The position numbers were made by a program, and so were the translations under genes. The notes below the pieces were generated by a model that saw nothing but the letters and a program-made list of their open reading frames with translations, did no database searches and was not told where the DNA came from. Shown piece after piece: positions 32,479 to 40,658 of a DNA stretch of 64,000 nt. Within the stretch, counting starts at the first letter, position 1. Every line of letters begins with the position of its first letter. This DNA is from Nocardioides gansuensis. Its GTDB lineage: Bacteria > Actinomycetota > Actinomycetes > Propionibacteriales > Nocardioidaceae. Location of the stretch: the NCBI RefSeq assembly GCF_003076135.1, contig NZ_QDGZ01000005.1:372001-436000 (forward strand). Reading direction: 5' to 3'.

Positions 32479-34124
32479 CGGCCGGCCGGGGGGCGCTGCG
32501 CCGACACCTCGCGGAAGGTGGCGCCGAGGAGCCGAGGCCGACCCTGCTCGGGCAGGTGCAGCAGCCCGGTGGCCAGGTGGGCGTAGCGCAGCGTGCTGCC
32601 GTCGACGACGCGCAGGGCGCGCCACTGCGGGGACCAGCCCACCCGGAACGCCTTCTTGCCGTGCAGCGACGTCTCGACGCGCACCGAGACCAGGGCCAGG
32701 TGGCCGTCGGCGGTCGCCACCACCTCGGGATCGGGCCCGAACGCCTCGGCGGCAGCCTCCACCGAGGACAGGACCGGGCTCTCGGACAGCTCCGTCAGGT
32801 GGCCCCGCCACTCGGTGCTCGCGGCGTCGACGTCGAGGCCGCTGCCCCGGCCGTCCGCCAGCCACGCGGCCCAGGTCTCCCGGGCCGACAGGACGGCCGC
32901 GCGCACCTCGCGCTCGGCCGGCCGAGCGGCCTTGCCGGGATCGGGGAGGCTGCGGGCGGGCACGAGGGTGCTGGCCTCGAGCAGCCACGGCGCCGTCACG
33001 GAGTAGCGCCGGAACTGCTGCACCACGACCTGACGGCCGTCCGTGCCGTCGGGCCGGGCGGCCACGACCGCCCACATCGGATAGGAGTCCAGCCGAGGGG
33101 CATAGACAGCGACCGGCGTGTGCGTGACCTGCTGCGGGGGGCGTCGCGAGGTCGCCCGCAGGTAGTCGGCACCGAAGGCGTCGGCCGCGAGCGCAGCGCC
33201 CCGCTCGACCTGCTCCCAGTCGGGAGTACGACGCGGGTGCCGCGCCAGTGCGCGCAGCACCGCGTTGTGCCGCCGGTCCCACGACGCGTAGAGGTCAGTC
33301 GCCTGCTCGAGGGTGAGCGCGATCTTCGTGCTGGCCGTGAGCTCCGACTGGTGCCGCACCGGCAGGGCCTCGCAGCCCGCGAGTGCCACCACCACGACCG
33401 CCGCCGTGGCGGCACGCGCGGCGGTCCTGCGAGTGCCCGCTTGCCGCCGGCCGCGTGGAGCCTTGCGGCGCCCCTCGGCTCGCCGCTTCGGGGCGGAGGC
33501 GGCCCCGGGCGGGGACGGGGCGTGCCGTCGTCCGGCCACGCGCCGCCGGCCGAGCCGGAGGAGCAGCTCGACGCCGAGCACCAGCAGCAGGGCACCGACG
33601 GCGGCGACGGCCAGGGCCGCCCGCCAGACGCCGGCCACGGTCACGGCGAAGGAGATGGTGGTGGGCCCGACCCCGCCCAGCGGCGCGATCACCCACTGCA
33701 GCCCGGCGTCGTGACGGTCGAGGGCGAGCTCCTGCCGGTCGCGGCCGCGCTGCCGCAGCTCCCAGAAGCCCGCCTGCTCGGGATGCACCTGCTCGCCGTC
33801 GCCGTCCACCTCGCGGGTCGTGGTGGAGCCCGGCGTCACCGACTCCAGCACGACGTGCTGGGTGTCGCCCACGAAGTCCTCGATGTCGACGGGGTGGGCA
33901 GTGCCGATGAACACGCCGTCCGGCGCCTCCGCGCGCAGGGTGATCCTGAGGCCGTCCCACCCGAGCAGCCCCGGAGCCGTCACCACCGGCTGCCCCTCGT
34001 CGCCCAGCGTCGCGGGCGTGCTCACGACGGTGTCGTCGGAGCCGACGTACGCCGCGACGGCAGCGCCCCCGAGCAGCCCGAGCAGCCCCACGAGGACCAC
34101 CAGGGAAGTCAGCAGCCGGCGCAC
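32475..34124 (-). CDS. Unrecognised membrane protein with internal lipobox-like site
   Basis: I do not recognise this 549-residue protein. Visible parts: TM 1 (~3-26), an extracytoplasmic beta-rich domain (~27-155), TM 2 (~160-190, TVAGVWRAALAVAAVGALLL), a very basic linker (~190-235), a third hydrophobic segment ending in LAGCEALP (Cys251) that looks like a lipoprotein signal, and a ~290-residue C-terminal domain with WAVVAARPDGTDG and LALVSVRVETSLHGK. It looks like a membrane protein joined to a lipoprotein-type domain. GTG 34124 lies 7 nt after GATAAT. It overlaps the menD stop by 4 bp. Confidence 0.75.
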   Translation of the reverse strand: MRRLLTSLVVLVGLLGLLGGAAVAAYVGSDDTVVSTPATLGDEGQPVVTAPGLLGWDGLRITLRAEAPDGVFIGTAHPVDIEDFVGDTQHVVLESVTPGSTTTREVDGDGEQVHPEQAGFWELRQRGRDRQELALDRHDAGLQWVIAPLGGVGPTTISFAVTVAGVWRAALAVAAVGALLLVLGVELLLRLGRRRVAGRRHAPSPPGAASAPKRRAEGRRKAPRGRRQAGTRRTAARAATAAVVVVALAGCEALPVRHQSELTASTKIALTLEQATDLYASWDRRHNAVLRALARHPRRTPDWEQVERGAALAADAFGADYLRATSRRPPQQVTHTPVAVYAPRLDSYPMWAVVAARPDGTDGRQVVVQQFRRYSVTAPWLLEASTLVPARSLPDPGKAARPAEREVRAAVLSARETWAAWLADGRGSGLDVDAASTEWRGHLTELSESPVLSSVEAAAEAFGPDPEVVATADGHLALVSVRVETSLHGKKAFRVGWSPQWRALRVVDGSTLRYAHLATGLLHLPEQGRPRLLGATFREVSAQRPPAGR

Positions 34125-34131
34125 TCGGGGG

Positions 34132-34137
34132 ATTATC
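34132..34137 (-). promoter_or_regulatory. Leaderless -10 element of the membrane protein gene
   Basis: Minus-strand GATAAT (34137-34132), 7 nt, then GTG at 34124. It lies in the 76-bp divergent gap to the antiporter gene. Confidence 0.45.
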
Positions 34138-34200
34138 CCTGACGTCCCAGCCGCGATCCGCCCGGGCGTCGTGGGGGCCTCCGGCTGTCACACTCTGCGC

Positions 34201-36069
34201 GTGGAGATCGCACTCTTCCTGGTGGCCCTCGTGGTCACGGTGCTGGCCGGCACGGCGCTCGCCGCCCGGCTCGACCTGCCCGCCCCGCTCCTGCTCATCG
34301 CCGCGGGTGTCGCCGCGACCTGGGTGCCGCACGTGCCGGAGGTGCACCTCGAGCCCGAGATCGTGCTGCTCGGCCTGCTCCCACCCCTCCTCTACGCCGC
34401 CGCGCTGCAGACCTCGCTCGTCGAGTTCAACGCCAACCGCCGGGCGATCGGCCTCCTCTCCGTCGGGCTCGTGGTCTTCACGACGGCAGGCGTCGCGGTG
34501 GTGGTGCACGCCCTGGTCCCCGGCCTCTCGTGGCCCGCGGCGTTCGCCATCGGCGCGGTCGTGGCGCCGCCCGACGCCGTGGCGGCCACCGCGATCGGCA
34601 AGCGCATCGGCCTGCCCCGCCGCGTCGTGACCATCCTGGAGGGCGAGTCGCTGCTCAACGACGCGACCGCGCTGGTGTCCCTGCGGACCGCGATCGCGGC
34701 CGGCTCGGTCGGCGTCGAGGCACTGGACGTGGGCCTCGACTTCCTGTGGGCCTCGGCCGGTGGAGCAGGGCTCGGCTTCCTCGCGTTCGTGATCGTGGCC
34801 AAGCTGCGCCACCTCGTGTCCGACCCCGTGCTGGACACCGCCATCTCCCTGGTGACGCCCTTCGCGGCGTACCTCCTCGCCGAGGAGCTCCACTCGTCCG
34901 GGGTCGTCGCCGTCGTGGTGGCGGGCCTGCTGCTCGGACACAAGGCACCGGTGATCCAGACCGCGCAGTCGCGGATCGCCGAGCGGATCAACTGGAGCAC
35001 GATCGCGTTCCTCCTGGAGAACACCGTCTTCCTGCTGATCGGCCTGCAGGCGCGGTGGATCGTCGAGGACGTCGGCGACAGCGAGCTCACCGGCGGCCGG
35101 ATCGCCCTCGTCTGTGCCGCCGCGCTGGTTGCCGTCGTCGTCCTGCGCCTGGTCTGGGTGTTCTTCGCCCGTTACGCGCTGGTGCGCCCCGGGGTCGATC
35201 CCGCGACCGGGGAGGTCCCACCGTGGCAGTACACCCTGCTCCTCGGCTGGGCCGGCATGCGCGGTGTGGTCACGCTGGCCGCGGCGTTCGTCATCCCCGA
35301 GGAGACCGAGCACCGAGAGGTCCTGCTGCTGATCGCGTTCACGGTGGTGGCCGGCACCCTGTTCGCGCAGGGGCTCACCCTGCCCTGGCTGGCGCGCACG
35401 CTGCGCGTGCCGTCACCCGACCCGGTCGAGGACGCGCTGGCCCGGGCGACGCTGCTGCAGCAGGCGTCCCGGGCGGGCTTCGAGGAGCTCGAGCGGCTGG
35501 AGTACGACGATCCGCACGGCGTCTTCGACCTGGTGCACCAGCGGGTGGAGCAGCGCAACTTCGCGGCCTGGGAGCAGCTGTCGACCTCCGCCGACGACGA
35601 GACCCCGAGCGAGCTCTACGCGCGCATCCGGAAGGCGATGATCGACGCCGAGCGGGCCCGGGTCCTGGAGGTACGCAGCGCCCGCACCGTCCCGAGCGAG
35701 GTGGTGCGCGACGTGCTCGCCACGCTCGACGTCGAGGAGTCGATGCTCGACGCGGTCCCCACCCGCCGGAAGGACTCGCGCGCCGCCGCGGGCACTCGCC
35801 GTCGCTCCGGTGACTCGTGCGAGCACCTCGCCGACGCCCCGGCCCTGCCGGTGAGCGACGATGTCCCGGAGTGCACGGCCTGCGTGGCCCTCGGCAGCCG
35901 GTGGGTTGCCGTGCGGCGGTGCCTGGAGTGCGGCAACCTCGGCTGCTGCGACTCCTCGCCCCACCGCCACGCGACTGCCCACTTCCAGGAGAGCCACCAC
36001 CCGGTCTTCCAGTCCGCCATGCCCGGCGAGGACTGGCGGTGGTGCTACGTCGACCACGTCACCGGCTGA
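34201..36069 (+). CDS. NhaP-type Na+/H+ antiporter with C-terminal UBP zinc finger
   Basis: The 622-residue protein has a 12-TM CPA1 antiporter domain (~1-410), with APPDAVAATAIGKRIGLPRR (~122-141) and LEGESLLNDATALVSLRT (~147-164), where the Asp residues form the ion site, and LLGWAGMRGVVTLAAAFVIP. A soluble helical linker (~410-535) leads to a UBP-type zinc finger (~539-622): Cys/His ligands in SCEHL, PECTACVAL, RRCLECGNLGCCD and HRHATAHF. Antiporters exchange Na+ or K+ for H+; the finger resembles the ubiquitin-binding domain of eukaryotic deubiquitinases. GTG at 34201 starts the first TM; the start is the least certain element. Confidence 0.88.
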   Translation: MEIALFLVALVVTVLAGTALAARLDLPAPLLLIAAGVAATWVPHVPEVHLEPEIVLLGLLPPLLYAAALQTSLVEFNANRRAIGLLSVGLVVFTTAGVAVVVHALVPGLSWPAAFAIGAVVAPPDAVAATAIGKRIGLPRRVVTILEGESLLNDATALVSLRTAIAAGSVGVEALDVGLDFLWASAGGAGLGFLAFVIVAKLRHLVSDPVLDTAISLVTPFAAYLLAEELHSSGVVAVVVAGLLLGHKAPVIQTAQSRIAERINWSTIAFLLENTVFLLIGLQARWIVEDVGDSELTGGRIALVCAAALVAVVVLRLVWVFFARYALVRPGVDPATGEVPPWQYTLLLGWAGMRGVVTLAAAFVIPEETEHREVLLLIAFTVVAGTLFAQGLTLPWLARTLRVPSPDPVEDALARATLLQQASRAGFEELERLEYDDPHGVFDLVHQRVEQRNFAAWEQLSTSADDETPSELYARIRKAMIDAERARVLEVRSARTVPSEVVRDVLATLDVEESMLDAVPTRRKDSRAAAGTRRRSGDSCEHLADAPALPVSDDVPECTACVALGSRWVAVRRCLECGNLGCCDSSPHRHATAHFQESHHPVFQSAMPGEDWRWCYVDHVTG

Positions 36070-36086
36070 GCACGGCCTGAAATGCG

Positions 36087-36123
36087 ACGATGCGCCGCCA
36101 CCCCATGGGTGGCGGCGCATCGT
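36087..36123. terminator. Bidirectional terminator between antiporter and GH16 genes
   Basis: A 17-bp perfect stem, 36087-36103 with 36107-36123, and a three-base loop (CAT). Arms begin ACGATGCGCCGCC. It lies between two convergent genes (stops at 36069 and 36144). There is no T-run, as is common for high-GC actinobacterial terminators. Confidence 0.8.
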
Positions 36124-36143
36124 GGCTGTTCAGCCGAAGCCGA

Positions 36144-37346
36144 TCAGGCCTGCCAGAGGCGGATCCAGTCGACGTGCATGGTCTGCGGCAGCCTGCTGTC
36201 GCCACCGAGCTGGCTGATCTCGTAGTCCGAGGCGAGGAGGCTCAGGATCGGGAACTCGGGCTGGCCCGAGACGCCGACCTTGGTGCGCCAGGTCTCCTTG
36301 CCGTCGATGCGGAAGATGTACATGCGGGGCGTCCACTCGACGGAGAACACGTGGTAGTTCTTCGACCAGCCGTCCCTGCGGTTCTTCAGGAACGAGGTCG
36401 GGTTCTTGATCCACGAGCCGGTCTTGACGTCCTGGCCCTTGCTGTTCTTCGAGTAGATGAAGCTGGTGAGGCCACCCTGCGGGTGCTTGTCACCGAAGTA
36501 CTCGATCACGTCGATCTCGGCACCGGTCAGCTTGGGGTTGGTGGCCCCGGCGACCGACGCGGCGGGCTGCATCCAGAAGCCGCCGTGCTGGCCGCGGCGC
36601 TTGTGCGTCTTGATGCGCGCGGCGGCGAAGCCGTACTTGATCGAGACGTGGCCCTCGGCGCCGATGTGGCCGTTGACGCGATAGGCGTACCTACCGGTGG
36701 ACCTGCCGTCCTTCTTCGCGACGCACTTGTCGCTGCGGGCGGGGTCCTTCATCACGCTCAGGTGCACCGCGCCGCCGCTCACCTTGACGGCGGCCGGGGA
36801 GGCCTTGGAGCAGGCTCGCAGGCTCTCGGGGGAGTAGTCGGTCGCGCGGTGGCTCCACTGCGCGCCGAGGGTGCTGCCGGAGAACTCGTCGGTCCAGCTC
36901 GGGCTCAGCCAGCGCTGGGTGCTGACCGACTTGCTGGTCACCTTGCCGAGGCCCTTGTAGGGCAGGCCGACCACGCGGTAGTCGATCGCCTTGCCGTTCT
37001 TGGAGGCCTTCGCCGCGAACTCGAAGCGGCCCTTGCTGTTCTGCCTGGTCTTGCTGACCGTCCTCCACTTGCTGCCGGACTTCATCTGCAGCTGGGCGGG
37101 GCGGCCGACCTTGGCGGGCTTGATCGTGGCGGTGATGCCGGCCTTGGCGCTGTTGGCGCTGGCCTCACCCTTGCCCTGCTGGACGATCTGAGGCAGTGCC
37201 TGCAGCTTGACGCGCTGCTTGGCCTGCCGGGCACTCGTGGTCACGGTCGTGTCGTCGCTGGCGGAGCTCGCCTCGGTGGCGATCACCAGCGATGCGGGCA
37301 TCAGCAGTGCGGCCAGGCTTGTGGCCAGCACGCGGCGTCCAGACAT
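36144..37346 (-). CDS. Secreted GH16 glycoside hydrolase
   Basis: The 400-residue protein has a signal peptide (VLATSLAALLMPASLVIATE), a ~80-residue beta domain (~65-145, QLQMKSGSKWRTVSKTRQ...GRFEF) and a C-terminal GH16 domain (~150-400). The GH16 catalytic motif is GAEIDVIEYFG: nucleophile Glu277 and acid/base Glu282. RRGQHGGFWMQP and YHVFSVEWTPRMYIFRIDG are typical of bacterial beta-1,3(4)-glucanases (laminarinase/licheninase). The exact glucan cannot be told. The N-terminal module resembles the small secreted protein at 59.4 kb. ATG at 37346 follows a GAGAG-type ribosome site. Confidence 0.9.
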   Translation of the reverse strand: MSGRRVLATSLAALLMPASLVIATEASSASDDTTVTTSARQAKQRVKLQALPQIVQQGKGEASANSAKAGITATIKPAKVGRPAQLQMKSGSKWRTVSKTRQNSKGRFEFAAKASKNGKAIDYRVVGLPYKGLGKVTSKSVSTQRWLSPSWTDEFSGSTLGAQWSHRATDYSPESLRACSKASPAAVKVSGGAVHLSVMKDPARSDKCVAKKDGRSTGRYAYRVNGHIGAEGHVSIKYGFAAARIKTHKRRGQHGGFWMQPAASVAGATNPKLTGAEIDVIEYFGDKHPQGGLTSFIYSKNSKGQDVKTGSWIKNPTSFLKNRRDGWSKNYHVFSVEWTPRMYIFRIDGKETWRTKVGVSGQPEFPILSLLASDYEISQLGGDSRLPQTMHVDWIRLWQA

Positions 37347-37416
37347 CTAGATTCTCTCTTCGTTCGGGTGCGGTTGTCTTCCCCCAGGCATGTGCAACCC
37401 ATCGGAGGGCCCAAAC

Positions 37417-37422
37417 ACCTTA
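37417..37422 (-). promoter_or_regulatory. Candidate -10 element of the GH16 gene
   Basis: Minus-strand TAAGGT (37422-37417) fits TANNNT; a TTGGGA lies 19 bp upstream. Predicted leader ~64 nt. The 195-bp divergent gap otherwise shows nothing clear on this strand. Confidence 0.35.
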
Positions 37423-37529
37423 ACCGCGCGTGTGGCACATCTCCCAAGGAACACCTCAATGGGGGCGAGCCAGGCCCTGCCATGAGCGGACGACGTGTGA
37501 CACAGGTCATGACGCAGGAGCCGCGGACC

Positions 37530-37535
37530 TACGCT
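37530..37535 (+). promoter_or_regulatory. Leaderless -10 element of the MBL-fold gene
   Basis: TACGCT is followed by six bases and the ATG at 37542; no Shine-Dalgarno. Confidence 0.5.
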
Positions 37536-37541
37536 GGGGGC

Positions 37542-38183
37542 ATGCGGATCACGAAGTTCGGACACGCGTGCGTCCGGTTCGAGCACGGCGACGCCGCCGT
37601 CGTGGTCGATCCCGGGGTGTACACCGACCCCGCGGCCCTTGCCGGAGCGACCGCCGTGCTCATCACGCACGAGCACCCCGACCACTACCACCCGGACCAC
37701 CTGCGCTCGGTCGACGTGCCCGTGTGGACGATCGGCGCGGTCGCGGACCGGCTCCGCGAGGACGCGCCCGACGTGGCGGAGCGGGTCACCGTGGTGGCGC
37801 CGGGCGAGCGCTTCGAGGCCGGGCTGCCGGTGACCGCGGTCGGCGAGCTGCACGCCGTCATCCACCCGGAGTTCCCGCGCTTCCACAACAGCGGCTACCT
37901 GCTGGAGCTCGGCGACGTGCGGGCCTACCACCCCGGTGACGCCCTGACGCCCCCCGGCACCGACGTCGACCTCCTCTGCCTGCCGGTCAGCGCCCCGTGG
38001 CTGAAGGCCTCGGAGGCGATCGACTTCGCCCGCGACGTCGGCGCCCCCCGCAACCTCGCCATCCACGACCGGATCTACTCCGAGGCGGGCCTCGGCATCA
38101 TCGACGGCCACCTGGACAAGTTCCTGCCCCCGGCCGGCCAGCGCTACGAGCGGCTTGCGGACGGCACCGACGTCGCCTGGTGA
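37542..38183 (+). CDS. Metallo-beta-lactamase-fold hydrolase
   Basis: The 213-residue protein has the metal-binding motif LITHEHPDHYHPDHL (HxHxDH) near residues 44-55, with later ligands in HNSGYLLELGDVRAYHPGDA and NLAIHDRIYSE. It resembles UlaG/YtnP-like small metal-dependent hydrolases acting on lactones or phosphoesters. No substrate can be assigned. The start ATG at 37542 has a -10 at leaderless distance. A dispersed-repeat fragment follows the stop. Confidence 0.85.
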   Translation: MRITKFGHACVRFEHGDAAVVVDPGVYTDPAALAGATAVLITHEHPDHYHPDHLRSVDVPVWTIGAVADRLREDAPDVAERVTVVAPGERFEAGLPVTAVGELHAVIHPEFPRFHNSGYLLELGDVRAYHPGDALTPPGTDVDLLCLPVSAPWLKASEAIDFARDVGAPRNLAIHDRIYSEAGLGIIDGHLDKFLPPAGQRYERLADGTDVAW

Positions 38184-38229
38184 GCTTCGAGACGGCGCCG
38201 CCCCGCCTCCTCGACCGCCGGGCAAGTTG
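38184..38229 (+). repeat. Dispersed GC-rich repeat fragment between MBL gene and menF
   Basis: The 46-bp convergent gap contains TTCGAGACGGCGC (38186-38198) followed by CGCCTCCTCGACCGCCGGG. The 13-mer is identical to 29163-29175 in menE. The layout (TTCGAGACGG... CTCCTCGACC) resembles interspersed repeats I associate with Nocardioides genomes. Confidence 0.5.
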
Positions 38230-39486
38230 TCAGTCGGTGCCGAGTGCGTCGCGCACGGGCACGAACTTGGCCTGCGACTCCGCCAGCTCGGCCTCGGGGT
38301 CCGAGTCGGCCACGATGCCGCATCCGGCGAACAGTCGCACCGTCGCGCCGTCGACCTCGCCGGAGCGCAGCGCGATGCCCCACTCGCCGTCGCCGCTCGC
38401 GTCCATCCAGCCGACCGGCCCGGCGTACCTGCCGCGCGGCATGCCCTCGATCTCACCGATCAGGGCGACGGCGTCGGGCGTGGGCGTCCCACCGACGGCG
38501 GCGCTGGGGTGCAGTGCCTCGGCGAGCTGCAGCGAGGAGACCGTGGCCGCGTCGTGCACGACGCCGTTCACGTCGGTGGCCAGGTGCATCACGTTCGGCA
38601 GGTGCAGGACGAACGGGGCCTCCGGCACGTTCATCGACGAGCAGTGCGGCTCCAGCGCGTCGGCGACCGAGCGCACGGCGTACTCGTGCTCCTCGAGGTC
38701 CTTCGACGAGCGGGCGAGCGTCGCGGCGAGCGCCAGGTCTCGCTCGTCGTCACCGGTGCGGCGGATCGTCCCGGCCAGCACCCGCGACGTCACCAGGCCC
38801 CGCTCGCGGCGCACCAGCATCTCCGGCGTCGCGCCGAAGAGCCCGTCGACGTGGAAGGTCCAGCACATCGAGTAGTCCTCGGCCAGTCGTCGCAGGGGCC
38901 ACCGGACGTCGACCGGGGCGCTGGCGACGGCCAGGAGGTCGCGGGCGAGGACGACCTTCTCGAGGGTGCCTTCGCTGATCCGCCCGACGGCGTCAGCGAC
39001 GACCGTCATCCACTCCTCCCCGTTGCGCGCGCCGTCGGAGAAGACCAGGTCGCGCGGCGGCGCGGGCGGCGCCACCGGCGTGGGGAGCGGTACGTCGTCG
39101 CCCACCGTGGTCACCCACGAGCGACCGCCGCGGTGGCCGACCACGACGCGGGGCACGACGAGCACCGAGTCGCCGGGGTCGTCGGCGAACGCGAAGGAGC
39201 CGAACGCCACCAGCCCGGTGCCCGGCTCCATCGCCTCGTCGTGCACCGTGGCGCGGGCCGTCGTCTCGGCCCACCACTTGTCGGCGTCACGGAAGCGGGT
39301 CGGCCCACTGGTGCGCACCCTCGCGGCCACGCCCCAGCCGACCAGGCCCTCGCCTCGACGCAGCCAGGTCAGCGGCGACTCCGCGGGGAGGAGGTCGAGC
39401 AGGGACTGCCCGAGCGTAGGATCCACCAACCGGGTGCGCACGACCAGCGGTTCGCCGGCAGCCGGTGTGGTCACGGGGCTCGTCAC
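38230..39486 (-). CDS. menF: Isochorismate synthase
   Basis: The 418-residue chorismate-utilising enzyme converts chorismate to isochorismate, the entry to menaquinone synthesis. The chorismate-binding domain (~155-415) has LEKVVLARDLLA, FGATPEMLVRRE, RVLAGTIRRTGD, ALHPSAAVGGTPTPDAVALI and MPRGRYAGPVGWMD, with FAGCGIVADSDPEAE at the end. A siderophore (entC-like) role is the alternative, but menA, menE, menC, menD and menG nearby favour the quinone pathway. GTG at 39486 has TAGGCT 7 nt upstream. Confidence 0.9.
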   Translation of the reverse strand: MTSPVTTPAAGEPLVVRTRLVDPTLGQSLLDLLPAESPLTWLRRGEGLVGWGVAARVRTSGPTRFRDADKWWAETTARATVHDEAMEPGTGLVAFGSFAFADDPGDSVLVVPRVVVGHRGGRSWVTTVGDDVPLPTPVAPPAPPRDLVFSDGARNGEEWMTVVADAVGRISEGTLEKVVLARDLLAVASAPVDVRWPLRRLAEDYSMCWTFHVDGLFGATPEMLVRRERGLVTSRVLAGTIRRTGDDERDLALAATLARSSKDLEEHEYAVRSVADALEPHCSSMNVPEAPFVLHLPNVMHLATDVNGVVHDAATVSSLQLAEALHPSAAVGGTPTPDAVALIGEIEGMPRGRYAGPVGWMDASGDGEWGIALRSGEVDGATVRLFAGCGIVADSDPEAELAESQAKFVPVRDALGTD

Positions 39487-39493
39487 GGGGCGG

Positions 39494-39499
39494 AGCCTA
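39494..39499 (-). promoter_or_regulatory. Leaderless -10 element of menF
   Basis: Minus-strand TAGGCT (39499-39494), 7 nt, then GTG 39486. It lies in the 35-bp gap after the L,D-transpeptidase gene, so menF has its own start. Confidence 0.5.
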
Positions 39500-39521
39500 C
39501 GCTGGGGGTGCCGGGGCCTGT

Positions 39522-40535
39522 TCAGGACCAGTAGATGATGACCCGGTCACCGATCCGGACGCGGTCGAAGAGCCACCGGATGCCCGCGTAGTCGCGGACG
39601 TTGACGCAGCCGTGCGACGCGCCGTTGTAACCGGTCGCCGCGAAGTCGGGGGAGTAGTGCACCGCCTGCCCGCCGGAGAAGAACATCGCGTAGGGCATCG
39701 GGGTGTCGTAGAGGCTGCTCACGTGGTCACGGGACTTGCGGTAGACGGCGAACGAACCCTCCCGGGTCGGCAGCTCGTCGCTGCCGAAGCGGACGTCGAA
39801 GCCCTCGAGCACCTTGCCGTCCACCACCCAGCGCAGCGACCTGGACGTCTTGTCGATGCAGAGCACGCGACCGGTCGTGCACCGAGGGTCGAGCCGCGGG
39901 CCGGACGGCACGATGTTGAACAGCTCGGCCTTCGTGGGCTCACGGGTCATCGCGTGCAGGCGGTCCAGGGTGCGGCGGTCGACCTCGCCCGTGACCGGGA
40001 TCCGTCGCTTCTTCTGGAAGCCCTTCACGGCGGCGACGGTCGAGTCGCCGTAGTCGCCGGTGACCTTGCCGTCGTACCACCGCACCTGCTTGAGGCGGGC
40101 CTGCAGCTGGCGCACCTTCCACCCGCTGTCCCCGGGCTTCAGGATCGCGGGGCCGGGCGTGTAGACGTTGTGCAGCGCCTCCGTCGTGGGCTTCTCGGTC
40201 ACCGCGACGAGCTTGCGCCAGGTGCGCTTGTCGACGCGTCCGGTGACCTCCCAGGCGCGGCGGGCCTGGAACGTGCGTACGCCGGCGCGGGTGGCCGCGT
40301 CGAAGCGGCTCGTGATGACCTCCGAGTGGAGGCCGAGCTGGTGGAGGCGGCTCTGCAGCACCCGGACCCGCCAGCCGGTGTCGCCGTAGCGCATCACCTC
40401 GAAGCGGTCGCCGGCCGACGCCGTCGCCGAGGCGGCAGGGACGGCCGTGAGGGCCGGCGCCGCCAGGCAGGCCAGCACGAGGAACGCGATCGCCACGGCG
40501 CGGAGCCTGGGCGCGAGCATTGAGCTGTCGGGCAC
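39522..40535 (-). CDS. Secreted L,D-transpeptidase with two peptidoglycan-binding domains
   Basis: The 337-residue protein has a signal peptide (AVAIAFLVLACLAAPALTAV), two PG_binding_1 domains (~47-110 and ~132-192; QSRLHQLGL, VRTFQARRAW; QARLKQVRWYDG, VKGFQKKRRI) and a YkuD catalytic domain (~222-337) with HYSPDFAATGYNGASHGCVNVRD split around the nucleophile Cys310. It makes 3-3 peptidoglycan cross-links. GTG at 40535 has GGGGAG 6 nt upstream; a second in-frame ATG is at 40520. With the transglycosylase and GH16 enzymes it forms the cell-surface part of the window. Confidence 0.9.
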   Translation of the reverse strand: MPDSSMLAPRLRAVAIAFLVLACLAAPALTAVPAASATASAGDRFEVMRYGDTGWRVRVLQSRLHQLGLHSEVITSRFDAATRAGVRTFQARRAWEVTGRVDKRTWRKLVAVTEKPTTEALHNVYTPGPAILKPGDSGWKVRQLQARLKQVRWYDGKVTGDYGDSTVAAVKGFQKKRRIPVTGEVDRRTLDRLHAMTREPTKAELFNIVPSGPRLDPRCTTGRVLCIDKTSRSLRWVVDGKVLEGFDVRFGSDELPTREGSFAVYRKSRDHVSSLYDTPMPYAMFFSGGQAVHYSPDFAATGYNGASHGCVNVRDYAGIRWLFDRVRIGDRVIIYWS

Positions 40536-40574
40536 GGTGGTCTCCCCATATGACGACGATGTCCGGCCTCGTCG

Positions 40575-40580
40575 AGCATA
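40575..40580 (-). promoter_or_regulatory. -10 element of the L,D-transpeptidase gene
   Basis: Minus-strand TATGCT (40580-40575) would start transcription near 40568, leaving a ~33-nt leader with a good ribosome site before GTG 40535. No clear -35. Confidence 0.4.
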
Positions 40581-40646
40581 ACGACGCACGACCGCCCGTC
40601 CGGGTTGCCTCCGGGACTCGGGACGAGCGGACGGGTCGCCTCCCAC

Positions 40647-40652
40647 TAGGCT
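40647..40652 (+). promoter_or_regulatory. Leaderless -10 element of menG
   Basis: TAGGCT followed by six bases and the GTG at 40659. Confidence 0.55.
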
Positions 40653-40658
40653 CGAGCG

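Noticed and set aside
36087..36123. A regulatory operator between antiporter and GH16 genes
   Set aside because: The near-perfect 17-bp stem lies between two convergent stops, where a terminator explains it fully.
38230..39486. Siderophore-pathway isochorismate synthase
   Set aside because: No siderophore genes are present, while the rest of the menaquinone pathway surrounds it.
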